Positions 47,070-59,625 of a DNA stretch of 64,000 nt are shown here, piece by piece. The position numbers and the translations under genes are program-made. The DNA comes from Ailanthus altissimus (taxonomy: Eukaryota; Streptophyta; Magnoliopsida; Sapindales; Simaroubaceae), in NCBI GenBank assembly GCA_946807835.1, contig OX327686.1, positions 19,654,001-19,718,000 of the forward strand, read 5' to 3'. The notes under the pieces were generated by a model. That model was not told the DNA's origin, ran no database searches, and saw only the letters and a program-made list of their open reading frames with translations. Each line of letters begins with the position of its first letter. Position 1 is the stretch's first letter.

Positions 47070-50000
47070 TCAAGGCTTTGAAGCACATGACATTACATGA
47101 GACTTAAACTTTTCAAGCTCTTCAAGCACCTCATCTTCTGGCCTATAGATCAAATCACTCATGCGCCATATCTGCATTAACCATCACAAGATTTAATATG
47201 TATCAGTTACCATAATAAATAAAATTCAAATTCCTCTGAATAAAAACAGACAAAAGGGATTAGAGACAACAATAACGAATATGGTGCAGAATAGCGGTGC
47301 CTGGGGACAGCCTTCTAAACACTAATATGTAAGATTTTCCATTATTCTATCCCACTTAAGTGAAAAAAATACACGACTTTTGGAAAGAAAAACAATTTAA
47401 CTTGGGATTTTTCCCCCTTCTGAAACTTGCAAGAAAGCATGGACTTCAAGAAAAACTACTATCAGCACTTTCCACGGCCTAATGCTCTAGAATGCATATT
47501 ACATTGTAACCAAAATGCTTTCAAAACATTTTAGATGACGAGTTCCTAATTAAATTTATAACAATTTTAGTTAATATTAATAAAAAGTTGTGTGCCAACT
47601 CAATGCATTATTACTTTTTTTGATACAGTTGTCTTGTCACTAGGCTATCTCACTGACTCGTAAGGTTTCTTTTGTAGGAAAAATTTTCCTTCTCGGGCTT
47701 ATTTTCAAATTTTACTTAAGGCTCACATCATAAAACCATTGATATTGGAGAACAAAAACAAAATTAAAAGAAAGAGATACCTGCAATGTGCCCCCTCCAC
47801 CAGTAGAATCACAGTCATCAGAGACACTAACAATAGTCCATGGATCCAATGCATTCCAGTGGAAGTCGACGACTTTGTCCCTTTGTGAAAAGAGAAAGTA
47901 AGTATGAGAGAACACTATGACAAATTTATACAAGTAGCAAAATCACAAAAAGAACACATAACAAGGTTTTCCCTTTGTGAAAAGAGAAAGAAGTATGAGA
48001 GATTGCTATAACAAATCCTGTTTCTAGTATGCCAACTAGTGGGAGAAGGTAGGTACATACCTATGTCCTGCATGCTGGAAAAATAAGCCTGCAGGACCAC
48101 TTGGGGTTCTTGCTCCGTGCTCCACCTTTTTACCAACCTGAAAAATAGATATAAAATAATTCCAGAAAAGATTGGATTACATAACACGAGTTAGAGCCAC
48201 CCAAAGTGACGCTCAAGCCTAACAATCTCAGATAAAGATAGAATATCCATTGCACCTTCTCATAGTCCCAAATGTTTAAGAGACCATCCTCTGCAGAGCT
48301 TCCAAATACAGACGAATTGTCTGGAGACCACTGAAAAGTAAGAGAATGAGTTCCATTAAAGCATAACTTATAAAATACAATTAGAGCAACACATGATATT
48401 CATAAAAATAAGAAGGAATAAGAAATGAAAATATTAGTAGAGCAGGAACTAATTAATACCTGCACACAAAGAACAGCAGCTTTGTGACCCTCAAATTTAT
48501 AGATAGGTGACCCAACGCCATTAGAAGTGAGATTCCGCCGATCAAACACCCGGACAGAATTATCAGCTGATCTGGATACAAACAGAAAGCACCTAAGGTT
48601 ATTTATCATTTCACCATAAGTTCAAAATAGCAGAGCATTTGATATAATAAAGTACCCGGTAAGGATGAGATTATCGACATGGGGATTCCAGTCAACACAG
48701 TGAAGATCAGCATTGTGCGCTTTCTCAACCTAACAATGAGAGCAAAAAAAAAAACCAAGCATATCATATCAGAATATGAGACTATTTTAAAACAAAAATC
48801 GCACGCAAATTCAAAAATTAAGAATCACCTACAGCCTAACAAGTTTAAGAGAGAACTGACAACAAAGTGGAATTTACAATTAGTGTGACTATTTGGTAAT
48901 TTTTATATATCATAACCTTGATTCTCGAATAATTGAAAACAGATTAAGGGAAAGACTTTTTAAGGCTAGAAAGTATCACTTTTGACTAATTAGCATTGCA
49001 TTATTAATCTTACAAAATATATGCAAAGGTTACAGGGAGGTTTACAATCTACAGTTGAAAGCGAAGAAGAAATGTATAACAAGCAATATCCAAGAACAGT
49101 AAAGAAATAAAAATAGGTGACATTACCTTAACAACTGGGCTACTACCAGTTCGGGCATCCCATAGTATGAGGCAAGAGTCATCACCCACGCTACAAAACT
49201 CCTGAGCACTTCAGGAGAGATACAAAGTTGTCAGAAATAAAAGGCAACTTCAAAAACCTCAATTAATTCTTTTTGTTAAATGATAGACAAATAATTTAGT
49301 TTATACGAAAAGAAGATAAGAATTTCTTCAAACTTTTTTGAGGAATAACGGAACCATGGGAACTAAGTTAAACAACAAGCCCAAGCATCAGCATCCATGA
49401 CTAACACCCCTTACACCCATGTTACATGCAAGTGAATTATTTTGTAGTGTATTCTGCGACGGATACAAAGAATGAGGGAATCATCTTATGCATTTAACTA
49501 AGTGAATGAAGGTCACCTGGATGGGCAGAATGTCACGTCTTCAACTGTATCCTCATGCCCATAGTAGATACCCCGTGGACCAACAGAAGGGCTATCAGCA
49601 GCTTTTTTGTTACCTTCCCCAGGCTTCAGGCTTTGTTTGATGATTGATCCACCTGATCCTGAGGATTTAGCCATAGCTGGATCTGTGGTTGACATTGTTA
49701 TATGATCTTGGATACTCCATAAAACCACTGACCTGTCCTTACCTGCAAAAAGAACTTAGATTAGACGAAAATCTCATGAAGACAAAAACCAGTTCCACAT
49801 TAGCCACAATAATTCTCAGGCACTCTGGAATTCCAAACTACATGTAAGTATATGACCACCTGAAAAATCATTATGTATCAACCAAGAAGAGACTTCAAAA
49901 GAAACATAAAAAGAAAAGAATCAAAAACTTAGGCAACAAAGTTATTTGACAAACTCACATCCTACGGGCATAATAAACGCACTTCTAGTCAACATCAGAA

Positions 50001-53000
50001 AGGAACCACTCATTTCATTAACAATAATAAATGTACATGGGAACTTCCCCACCTCCAGAGAGCACATAGGGCTCTGTTGGGCACATTGCAAGAGCAAATT
50101 CAGCATTATCCTGATGTCCGGTCAAAATCTGCAAAACAAACTCTAAGTTAACCTGGTTAAAAGGTTATAAGAAAAAACACAGAAGCTTAAAAGTGAAAGA
50201 TATTTAGAACGATCTAAAGAGTATTTTTCATATTTAGGTGCATATTGCCAACTTTCCTATGTTCCAACAAGGATAGCATAAAGCTTCAACATCTATGTTG
50301 GTTCCATGGGCTCAATTCTTAGAAAGTTTTGGAGTATACATATACCATCATCAATTATTTTCTATTTTTCTTTCTTTTTCCCCCCTTTACTACAAACTAC
50401 TTCCTTTACCTACAAAGATATAGATAAAACATGTAAAACCATAGGTCAAGGACCTCAAACTATGAACAGCTTCTCAAGATACAAACTAAATTTAAGTTTC
50501 CAACTTTCACAAGTCCATATTCGTGTTCAAGTTGTTATCAACACTCCATTTCCTGAAAAAGAAATGCATACAACATTCCTTGACATCGTATTTCTGATGT
50601 AAACCATATCGCATTAGAACAACTAGATAAGTGGGACCATATAACTTGACTAGGATTCTTAATTTTATTTTCCTTATTCGAGTTGAAGTTTTATTTAGGG
50701 TTTTATTTGGATTTAGATTTTATCTAGGAAAGGATTTCTTATTTAATTTATTTTGTTAACATTAGGATTTGAGTATTATAAATAAGTGTCTTTTTGTAGC
50801 CTGTGAAGACAGATTTGTTATTTGATAAATTGAGTTCTCTTCATTTGCGTTATCTCTCGGTGTTCTTTTGAATCAACGAGTTTTCACCACCTAAAATTCG
50901 ATGTATTCTCAGAACCAACATGAGTTTAGTTTAAATTTTTTATTCCGGGCATTCTTAGACGAAACAGAATATCAAATCTATCTTTTTATAGACCCTTTTG
51001 TTGCATCAGTTTGGTTACAAAACCTACCTCTGTGCCAGATACAGTAACCTTCCTAGACCCAATCACCCTATCTAAAACACCAAAATCATAATCAACACCA
51101 ATCACCATGAAATCCATCTTACCAAAAAAAAAAATTACTTTTTTTTCTTTTTCTTTTGACATTCCAAGCAAGAAAAAAAAAACCAAAAACAAATTCAAAA
51201 CAACGAAAAAAAAAAACCAAACAGCCCTAAACCTAAAAGCCACCATTGTCACCACCACTGTCAACCAAGACTCCCCTTTCAGAATTAGAAGACGTCATCC
51301 GATCTATTCCCACCAGTAGAGCTGTCAATCGTCACTGAAATCTTGCCAAACAACCCCATGACCTGCAAGCTGCTGCGATTCCAACCTCCCTTAGTTGCCG
51401 ATCTGCTCGCCAGTCAACTCAAAAACTTCCAGCCATCGCTGCCTTAAGTCGCCACCGAAAACGGTCCAAATTGACGAAAAACCACCACCAACAACAGTGA
51501 TCTCCACTGTCCGATTTGCCAAGAACCGCCACAAGTCCCAGTCACACCACCACTACAAATCAACTTCTCATCGTCAGTTCTTTAAAACCCAACCCTCACT
51601 GCTCCGTCAAAGGCCACCATATGCCAGCAGCACTAAACCCTAGTTAAGGTCAATTCCAATTTTACCCTTGAGCTAGTTTTGAGTTATTTTTGTTTCATAA
51701 TAAAAAAGAAGAAAATTAAAAAAAAAGTGAACAAAAAAATCAAAAGAAAAAAATTGATTGAAATTATGGTGCAAAAGATTACGGTTAATTTTGATGAAGA
51801 TTTAAAGCGTGATTTGCGATTATTTCTTCGCGATCTAAAGAGGTGTAGATTTATCTTGGTGCAAAGGATAAACTTAAGGAAGAAGATAATAATAATGAGG
51901 TCATGGACAATGCTGATAAATTAGAAGATATTTGACCATTCACATCGACATCAATTTCTCCGGATCTAGTCATTAATTTTGATCAACCACCAATATTTGA
52001 TGAAGTTTTGAGATTGAGCAGCATGACGAGGTAATAAACAATACAATCGAGTTATATTCTCTTGATTCGAATGAAGATGGTACGAACAAGATTTTTTAGC
52101 ATATTTAGTTTGAGGAAAATTCATTTGTCATTGACTACTTTAAGGAGATGAACAAACATCTTTAGAAAATTTTGTTGGAAAAATTAATGATTATAGAATT
52201 TTGGTTCTCATCATTGGAGTGATTAGATGGACACAGCGACAGAATTTGAAAAATTCAAAGTTCATAGTCTACATCAAAATATTATTTTGAAAATCCTTTC
52301 TAATGCATGTGAAGACTCGATCGAAGAAGAATTCAAGCAAAATTCAAGGATGAACTTTCTTCAAGAGGGGAGAATGATGTAGACCATATCGCATTAGAAT
52401 TCCTAGATAAGTGACACCGCATAACTTAACTAGAATTCTTAATTTTATGTTCCTTATTCGAGTTGAAGTTTTTTTTAGGGTTTTATTTGGATTTAGATTT
52501 TATTTATGAATAGGATTTCTCATTTAATTTATTTTGTTAATATTAGGATTTGAGTATTATAAATGTCTTTTTGTAGCCTACGAAGATAGATTTGTTATTT
52601 GATAAATTGGGCTCTCTTCATTTGCGTTATCTCTCGGTATTCTTTTGAATCAATGAGTTTTAGCCACCCAAATTAGCAGGTATTCTCAGAATCAACATGA
52701 GTTTAGTTTAATTCTTTATTCTGAACATTCTTAGACTAAACGAAACATCAAATCTATCATTTCATCTACCCAAAAGCTGGGGGCTGGGAGTAGGGGTGCT
52801 GTGGATTTACCCAAAAATTCTACATCACAGGCAAGGATAGAGCTTCACCTAACTAAAACTACCAATAGGATTTTATGTTCACTTCATTAACTCACTACTT
52901 TACAATTTTGTATGATGATAAAATGTTAAAACATTTCAACCGACTTCTATGTGTTATAATGATAGTAAAGCACACAAAGCGAAATCATTTTCACACATAA

Positions 53001-54381
53001 TTCAAAGAAGAAAGAAAGAGAGAATGATATTAAATGGAAAAATAGGAGAGAATATGCTGCATTTGGTAATTAAAATATACCAAATCTGGACGAGAATTAG
53101 TAGCTCCAAGAACAGCATGACGATTAGGTTGAGCTTCAACATCCCAAATGAGAACCTAAAATTTGACAAGTGCCAATTATGAAAGAGATTAAACTTTGTT
53201 AACTAACAAAACCTAACTATAATTTAATTTGAATAGAACTTGAAAACCCTTGGACCCAAGAAAATGAAAAATCGCCTCTTACATCAGGACTGTCAGTGTG
53301 AGTGGCAACTATCTTAGAATTCTGTGGAAGTTCCCTGATTCTGTTGACCTGCAAATTGGCATTCAGTGAATTGATTTAATATCAAATAAGCTCCTCCATC
53401 ATTTGCAAAATTAAAGCAAACAAGATAAAAGAACAAGTCAATTTAAGTACAATTTACCATAGATTACAACCATACCTCTCCAGGATGTATAATGGTTTTG
53501 TACTTCTTAACAAATGGAGATCGTGCCTCTTCATTAAACTGACCAACAAAGCAATTGGTGTAAACACAAAGTAGAGAACTCGAGCATATTCAAGAAGACA
53601 AAAGCAGAAATAGAAATTCAAAAAAAAAAAAATCCTTTCACCTGAGATATGTGCTCTGCAGCTGCAACCCTAGGTTTGACAACCTCACAATTTGCAATGA
53701 CCAGTGTATTTGGAACACTACCATCTGTCTGGTAATACAAAAGAGAATAAATAACCCAGGAAAAGATCCATTAGTCTGTTTAATTAAGGGTCATCCAACA
53801 ATTACTTGCAAAACAATTAACGTATGATAACAGTCTGAGACTAACTTGCGCTTAATGAAACATTAAAATAAACAAGCACAATTGAAAAATACAAGACGAA
53901 AAGATAGTGAACTGGATGAGTGTACAGTAGTTCACAAAATCAAAACTTACTTGTTCAGAAAGGTAAAGCCGTTGGCGATTCTTATACGTAGCTTGCTCAA
54001 GCTGCGGACCCCATCTATTAAAAACAATGATAAACCGAAATGAGCATAAAATAGCCAAGCTGATGGTTTTATCAGAAGCCAAGAGACTAGAAAACCCTAA
54101 AAAATTTCCAAAACCGTAAAGTAGGAAAAAGAATGAAGAACGAGTAAAGTGTACCGGCAAGAGAGAGAAGGCCAGACAAGATTGTGGTTAGCGAGCCAGT
54201 CGTAAAGAACAGGAACAAGAGACTTCCACCGAGTGTAGTTGTCGTCGACGGTGTGTTGTTGCTGAGTACGCTTGGCGATGGTGGTGGGAGTGAATGTGTC
54301 CTTCATCCTGGGGATTTCGTCCTTCTTGTCTTCTTTGGGTTTTGGTTTGCGGCCTCGCCTCTTGGGTGCCTGTGGCTCCAT
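47070..54381 (-). CDS. FVE: MSI4/FVE-like histone-binding WD40 protein, 15 exons
   Basis: 501 codons, start 54381, stop 47070-47072. Exons (high to low): 54381-54155, 54014-53951, 53728-53642, 53538-53476, 53348-53283, 53155-53081, 50128-50053, 49742-49517, 49208-49127, 48729-48656, 48571-48460, 48330-48256, 48137-48061, 47880-47781, 47171-47070. All introns are GT-AG and all joins are in frame. The N-terminus is basic (PKRRGRKPKPK, residues 6-16; likely nuclear signal). The RbAp48-type H4-binding region (YDWLANHNLVWPSLSCRWG, about 60-78) follows. WD repeats include GHQDNAEF (198), GHEDTVEDV (281), AHNADLHCVDW (326), GHKAAVLCVQW (375) and GHRDKVVDFHW (433). Length and order match Arabidopsis MSI4/FVE (about 507 residues), a chromatin factor of the autonomous flowering pathway acting with histone deacetylase and PRC2-type complexes (family knowledge). 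No stop or frameshift was found. Intron 6 is 2.95 kb and houses an LTR element. Confidence 0.96.
50595..50983 (+). repeat. Intron element 5' LTR
   Basis: Starts TGATGTAAACCATATCGC. Matches 52375-52759 with scattered substitutions and small indels (e.g. AATAAGTGTC against AATGTC). Confidence 0.82.
52375..52759 (+). repeat. Intron element 3' LTR
   Basis: Starts TGATGTAGACCATATCGC directly after the polypurine tract and ends near CTATCA. Divergence from the 5' copy indicates an insertion that is not recent. Confidence 0.82.
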
Positions 54382-54555
54382 TTCGGAGCTAATACTGTCG
54401 TCGACACTTGAAAGCGGGTTTCAGTCAACAGAAATCAAGCCCCGACCGGGGACCTACTTATCGACTTATGACTCTGACGCACGGGGGCTCCCGGCTAGCT
54501 CAGGTCTTTTCCTAATTTCCTTTCCGAGTAAAAATGTTTTTATTTTAATGGATAG
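54382..54555 (-). promoter_or_regulatory. MSI4/FVE 5' flank left upstream of the start codon
   Basis: Only 174 bp separate the ATG from the copia LTR at 54556. The stretch is GC-richer than the surroundings (e.g. 54440-54510, with CCCCGACCGGGG and GCTCCCGGCTAGC), as expected of a plant 5' UTR or core promoter of a housekeeping-type gene. No TATA box is convincing. The transcription start may lie here or within the LTR. Confidence 0.5.
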
Positions 54556-54742
54556 TGTTGTGAATATATTATAAATAAGCAATACAATTATATAAATATA
54601 TGTGAAATATAAAGGACATGGACAGTGGTTCCCATTTTTATTATATTCTTTTATTAAGCAACATGTGTATAAAGATACGCAAGTTACATTGATATTTTTC
54701 CACTGATGTAATATTTGATGGAAACTACCACTATTTACAATA
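54556..54742 (-). repeat. Kappa 3' LTR, adjacent to the MSI4/FVE promoter
   Basis: 187 bp, plus strand TGTTGTGAATATATT...TTTACAATA. Matches 63381-63581 apart from the TA-repeat tract present only there. Its left end is 174 bp from the MSI4/FVE start codon. Confidence 0.85.
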
Positions 54743-54989
54743 CCCTTCCTTAAATTTTATCATTCTAATTATATTTTACATAAAATTTAATTATATTTTA
54801 TATTATTAAAAAATATTTAATAAAATAAATTTGAGTAAAAATAAATACAACTCTATAATATATATTGATAGTAAACATATTTCAAGACTATTGTATTAAA
54901 AATCTTGTTAATCAAATTTATTAAAATAAAACTTAGTCAAAGAAAAAAAAGGTACATTGCACATTTATAATTGGTTTTCTTTTAAAAGA

Positions 54990-56443
54990 ATGTGCTCCCC
55001 TGATTAAGTGTTTACTTGATTAAAGTTTTACAGCACACATTTGTTAATTTGTTGAGCCGACACATACCAATCTTATAACTTAATTTTTCAAAAATCGACA
55101 TTAATAGAGATTTTAGTGAATAAGTCTGCAAAATTATTGGTGGAGCATATATATTTAACATCAATCTTCTTTCTTTACTACAACTCATGAATGTAAAAGA
55201 CTTTTGGAGAAATATATTTGGTTCTATTTCTTTTGATGTATTTGTTTCTAACTTGAGCAATACAATAATGTACTCTAAATGTGATGAATGATATATTATA
55301 ACCAAAAGCATCATATGCTTGCTTCATATAGTGTAAAAATCTCAGAGCAAAGAAAAGATATAGCAACAAAAGTTTATTTTGTGGATCACCATAAAATTAC
55401 TGTAAAGTAAAATTGTATCCCATATACCATAGGGGACTTTTGGGGATCTAATAAATTCTCAACATCAATAGGCTTACTACAAAAGTTATACTCTATCTAG
55501 CGCATTGGGCTAAATATAATATAACATTAAATATATTTAAGATATGGTACTTTTATATCTAGTATTTTTTCATTATCGTCTTTAGACGAAATGGATCATT
55601 TTTGGGATCAACAGATTAAACAACCATAGGATACTTAACGGATGAGCTTTATCAATATTAAATCTTTTTAGGTAGGTAGATTGATGAATAATGACTCCGT
55701 TTGATTTATGCTTGATATATAAGCCGAGATAATATTTAATCTTCCTTAAATCTTTCATTTCAAATTCTCTTTTTAAGTATTTTGTAATCTTTAAAAACTC
55801 TTCAGAAGTTCTAATCAGATTCATGTTATATGCATATCACAATGGCAAACCCAAAATCTGACTTCATTATAAATATATATGAACATATTAGGTTATTAAT
55901 CTTTTATCGAGTATTCGTTTTGGCGGTTGTATGTCATGTGCCTAAATTATTTTGATCCATACAAAGATCTTTGTAACTTGATTAAATACGAATTGCAATT
56001 ATGTTAAATCCTTCAATGATTTTTATGTGAACATTTATATCAAGTGACCTATACAGATAAGTTGATATACATCCATAAGATGTATATCAAGCCTTTTTTA
56101 GACTACCAAACTTATAAAAAAATCGAAATGTAATTGTGCTCATCATGTAAGAATAAGTTTCATCATAATCAATACTAGGTCTTTGTAAGAAACCTCGAGT
56201 AATGAGTCTTACTTTATATTTGATGACCTCTTTCATTATATTTTCATACAAAAACTCATTTATATTCTATAGGTTTGACATCTTCAAGTGTTCAAACTAT
56301 AAGTCCAACCGCTTCACACTTGACTAGAGAAGTCAATTCTGCTTGAATTGCTTCTTTTTATTGAAGTCAGACACGTCTTTCTTTGTATCAATCAATAGAT
56401 TATGACTCAAAATCATCATTCATAATTTCAATAGCTACTGTAG
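54990..56443 (-). pseudogene. Kappa RT and RNase H relic
   Basis: The RT active site has lost its aspartates: the DNA that in iota encodes AVYVDDMNL is shortened by several bases here (about 55818-55850), leaving only MNLIRTSEEF. KREFEMKDLRKIKYYLGLYI (55582-55824), the RNase H end CIAQVRNKYIKRNRTKYISP (about 55178-55265) and the C-terminal FEKLSYKIGMCRLNKL (about 55040-55095) follow. The N-terminal RT part is at 55860-56340 with stops. Confidence 0.82.
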
Positions 56444-56798
56444 GTACTCTTCAAGTATGTATTTCTTATTTGAGATGTTAGAAGTAATGCAAATATATGT
56501 ATTTTTATTTAAAATCTCAATGTGATATCGATTTTGGTGAATATCTTTAAAATTGAGTAGATTTCTTCTAGATCTATCTGTGTATAAAGCTTAACTTATA
56601 TATAACTTTGTTTCACTTACTAATAAGATTATTGCTCTTCCAGAGCCTTTAATCAGATCTACAAATTTTGATATCACTTTTCTTTTAATATTTTTTATTT
56701 CGAATGATAGTATATGTAGCTGCACTGTAAGCTAAATATGCATATCAACTTTTTTAAATTGGACAATTCATCTTTAAAAGTTATTATTTACATAAATG
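56444..56798 (-). pseudogene. Kappa protease-region relic
   Basis: Aligns with iota 41610-41917 and its continuation at 43932-43965. At about 56444 it joins RT-linker sequence directly, so the integrase block that iota keeps is missing. It contains the empty target CAATT of alpha copy 3. Confidence 0.78.
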
Positions 56799-59058
56799 TG
56801 TCAGAAATCGAGTGTGTGACATACGAGTGTATACGTAATTTCAAAAATTACTACATGCAGCGGAAGCATGGTAACATATACACCCAATTTAACAAATTTA
56901 ATCACATATATACTCAAGTATAACTATTATACAACAACTTATATATGATGATCAATTGTGTACATAAAATTAAAATGTAAATAACACTTACCTAATGAAT
57001 GTAGCTTTATAAAATCTTCAAGTCCTCCAACAATTAAATTAAAGAGCTCACCTTGAAGTGAATTGTTAAACAATTCTAGTCCATAACGGTATAGTGGGAT
57101 TATAAAACTAGAATGGTAGCTTAGTTTTTAGAATTTCTAGCAATTTGTATTCTAACTCTTTTGAATACAATTTTGTTTCTTAAATGAAGATTAAAAATTA
57201 TGTATACAACTCTTATAATTTTATTAGAAACAATTTTCATAGGATAATTAATTTTAGCACAACTCTTGTATTAAATTATATATCTCTTACTCCATTTTCT
57301 TTTATTCATTTTGATTTATTTATAAGAGAAGAAGATGAAGAGAATTTTTTTTTGCTTTCAAGACTTGAAAAACACAAAACCAAAACTCTCTCACTTACCT
57401 TGAATTGCTTAGTCAAATCTTCTCCTCCAAAATAAATCAATTAAATTCAATTGTTACACAGTTTTATTTTTGTTATTCAACACTTTTTTATAAAATAAAA
57501 ACAAGCGCTTCACCAATTTAATTATTGATCTCTCACTTAGGATTAATTTATTAAGCACTGGAATAATGGCCACCTAAATAAATCATTACATAATAAATAT
57601 AATTATATTAGGTAAATAAATGGCCAACATCTAAGCCCTTCATTATATTAAAATAATTGTCATGATTAATATATTAGCATATTATCTATTAATATAATAA
57701 TATCTAATTTAATTATTCAAAAAAAAATTGAATAAATACTTTTTACCTTACTAATTTTTACTACCAAAGTTAAATGGTAAATTAAGGTAAAATCAAATCA
57801 TGGACCAAATTGTGCCACTTGTCAACATCCTATTAATTAACAACTCTTGTTAATTAATTCAATGATGTACTTAACAATTAAATCTTGACAAATGCACATC
57901 CCGAGGGATCCCGAAACAATTATTCTATTTTTGCTAAAATTTATTTGATCGAATTCTCAATCCAATCAGCTACCCTAGTGCGCAACGAGTACACTTCATA
58001 TTGTGAGACTCTCTAGGTCCACACCTGATTTGTCATATGAAGCTTTTTCGTACGTCTGTGAATGATACCCCACATACACGTTACGAATATTACAAATCAG
58101 CGCGTTAGACCTACGAGTGAGGTTATTGCATATTTGTATAATCCCTCCATCATATATATCCTAAAAGAGCAGAGATATAAATCATCACCGTCAAATCTCT
58201 ATTTGCTCAACCATCAACTTATCTCCAGATTTATATTTCTTTAAACAATATCCACAAACACTTTTGTGATATTGTTTATCCATTCGAAATATATTTTTCG
58301 AGGTTTATGCTTATGGCCACAAGACTTTCTGAAATACAATATCGGAGTATTATGATATACAACCCACTCATATGAGCTGATGAATCCCATATCTACGCAT
58401 ATCGGACCATACCCAGTAGCACACAGTGGTCAGACTATGAAAGGTCTCTGACATGTGTAGAACCAAAGTACGGTGGATCACTCACAAGCCCACTATGACG
58501 CTCAGGTTAAAGGACCACAAATACTACGCAACTCGGAAAACCTTCCATTGACGGCTTTTGAGATGTCTATTGGAGATCTTTATGAGTCTGTTCAATATTT
58601 AGTCCTCACTGAATATCTGTATGTTTATACGAGCTTCCACTAAGTTCATAGTTTGATAAGACTAACCATCTGGACCATCTAGATATAGACATACATTAAT
58701 CTATATTAATGGATTCCACCGATAGACCCGCGTCGATGAAATTAGATCAGGAACATCATGTTTGAGAACATACTTGCATAATGACATTTCTTAGCACAAT
58801 CTGCAACTCTTTGCAGCTATGTCATTATTAATATATTCTCATGTCATTGTCCCATTTTAGACAAGACTCTAACTATTTAGATTTCACTAACTCTATTAAT
58901 TTGCTAACTCTTAGCACCACTAACTAACTCTTAGTACTTTTAACTATTAGCGTTGCTAACTCTTAACACTGATCTAAACTCCTTTAGACCATATCTGAAC
59001 TCCTTCAGAAATGATAATTTATACATAATAGGATGACACATAAGTACAAATCCCAACA
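56799..59058 (-). mobile_element. Beta-family solo LTR, copy 4
   Basis: 2260 bp, plus-strand ends TGTCAGAAATCG...CCCAACA. Flanks AAATG (56794-56798) and AAATA (59059-59063) form a 5-bp duplication with one change. Matches beta copy 1 closely over 57240-59058 (e.g. CCCGAGGGATCC at about 57900 against 8879). The uninterrupted sequence is seen in iota at about 43957-43970. Confidence 0.9.
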
Positions 59059-59625
59059 AAATATTTATGGTAGATATCAAGATAATAGAAGTACATCTCA
59101 TAGAAAAAGACATAACATGAAAATATTAATTAAAGCTTAATTATTGGTGTTCCATTCTTTATCCTTAAAGAAATTGGAGATATCTATATGAGTATGATTG
59201 TAATATCTAGAGTCATTAATAAGATTTGTCTCTATATTCTTTCTTTTTACCTTGATAGATGCCTTATAATGTATTATATCAATAATAAGTATTTTTTAAT
59301 ACTTAAGGCACTTATTCTTTACATTATTGTCTTTGTCTTGGTGTTTTTATCGTCTTTTAGTGTTTTTTTTATAACCACTATGAAGGTAATAATCGCGCCC
59401 TTTCCTTTTTTTCATGACCACGTAAAATGTTTGTTATAGGATTTGTATTCATTTTTTAGAATAACCGAGAACCAATTAAACGTGATTTGTGATTTCTCAA
59501 TAAAAGTTTATTATTTTGTTTAGCAAGCAGCAGACATAAGATTAATTCTTAATATTGATGCTTGTGATACTATTGTTGCAGAACAACATTAAAGACAAAT
59601 AGAGAATGTTTTATCTAAGATATCT
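59059..59625 (-). pseudogene. Kappa gag-region relic (first piece)
   Basis: Aligns with iota about 43966-44530 base for base with moderate divergence. Its plus-strand frame at 59188-59439 is AT-rich and has no recognisable product. Confidence 0.6.

Larger units (their letters stand above)
50595..52759 (+). mobile_element. Non-autonomous LTR element in MSI4/FVE intron 6
   Basis: Two related direct repeats (50595-50983 and 52375-52759) flank about 1.4 kb. A polypurine tract (AAGAGGGGAGAA, about 52363-52374) precedes the second repeat, so the element runs on the plus strand, antisense to the gene. A candidate target duplication ATTTC lies at 50590-50594 and 52759-52763. The right edge is uncertain by about 12 bp because similarity fades gradually. 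The middle encodes no recognisable gag or pol; just before the tract a frame ends NSRMNFLQEG, reminiscent of gypsy pol ends. No standard PBS was found. Confidence 0.78.

Noticed and set aside
51107..51924. Protein-coding gene within intron 6 (Ser/Thr/Pro/His-rich frames)
   Set aside because: Frames are short, overlap on both strands, lack recognisable domains and lie inside an LTR element.
47070..54381. MSI4/FVE as a pseudogene because of the element in intron 6 and copia at the 5' side
   Set aside because: All 15 exons join in frame with GT-AG borders, and domain and terminal residues match the family, so the coding part is intact.
54184..54574. Plus-strand frames opposite MSI4/FVE exon 1
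   Set aside because: They are antisense shadows of exon 1 and its flank, with no homology recognised.
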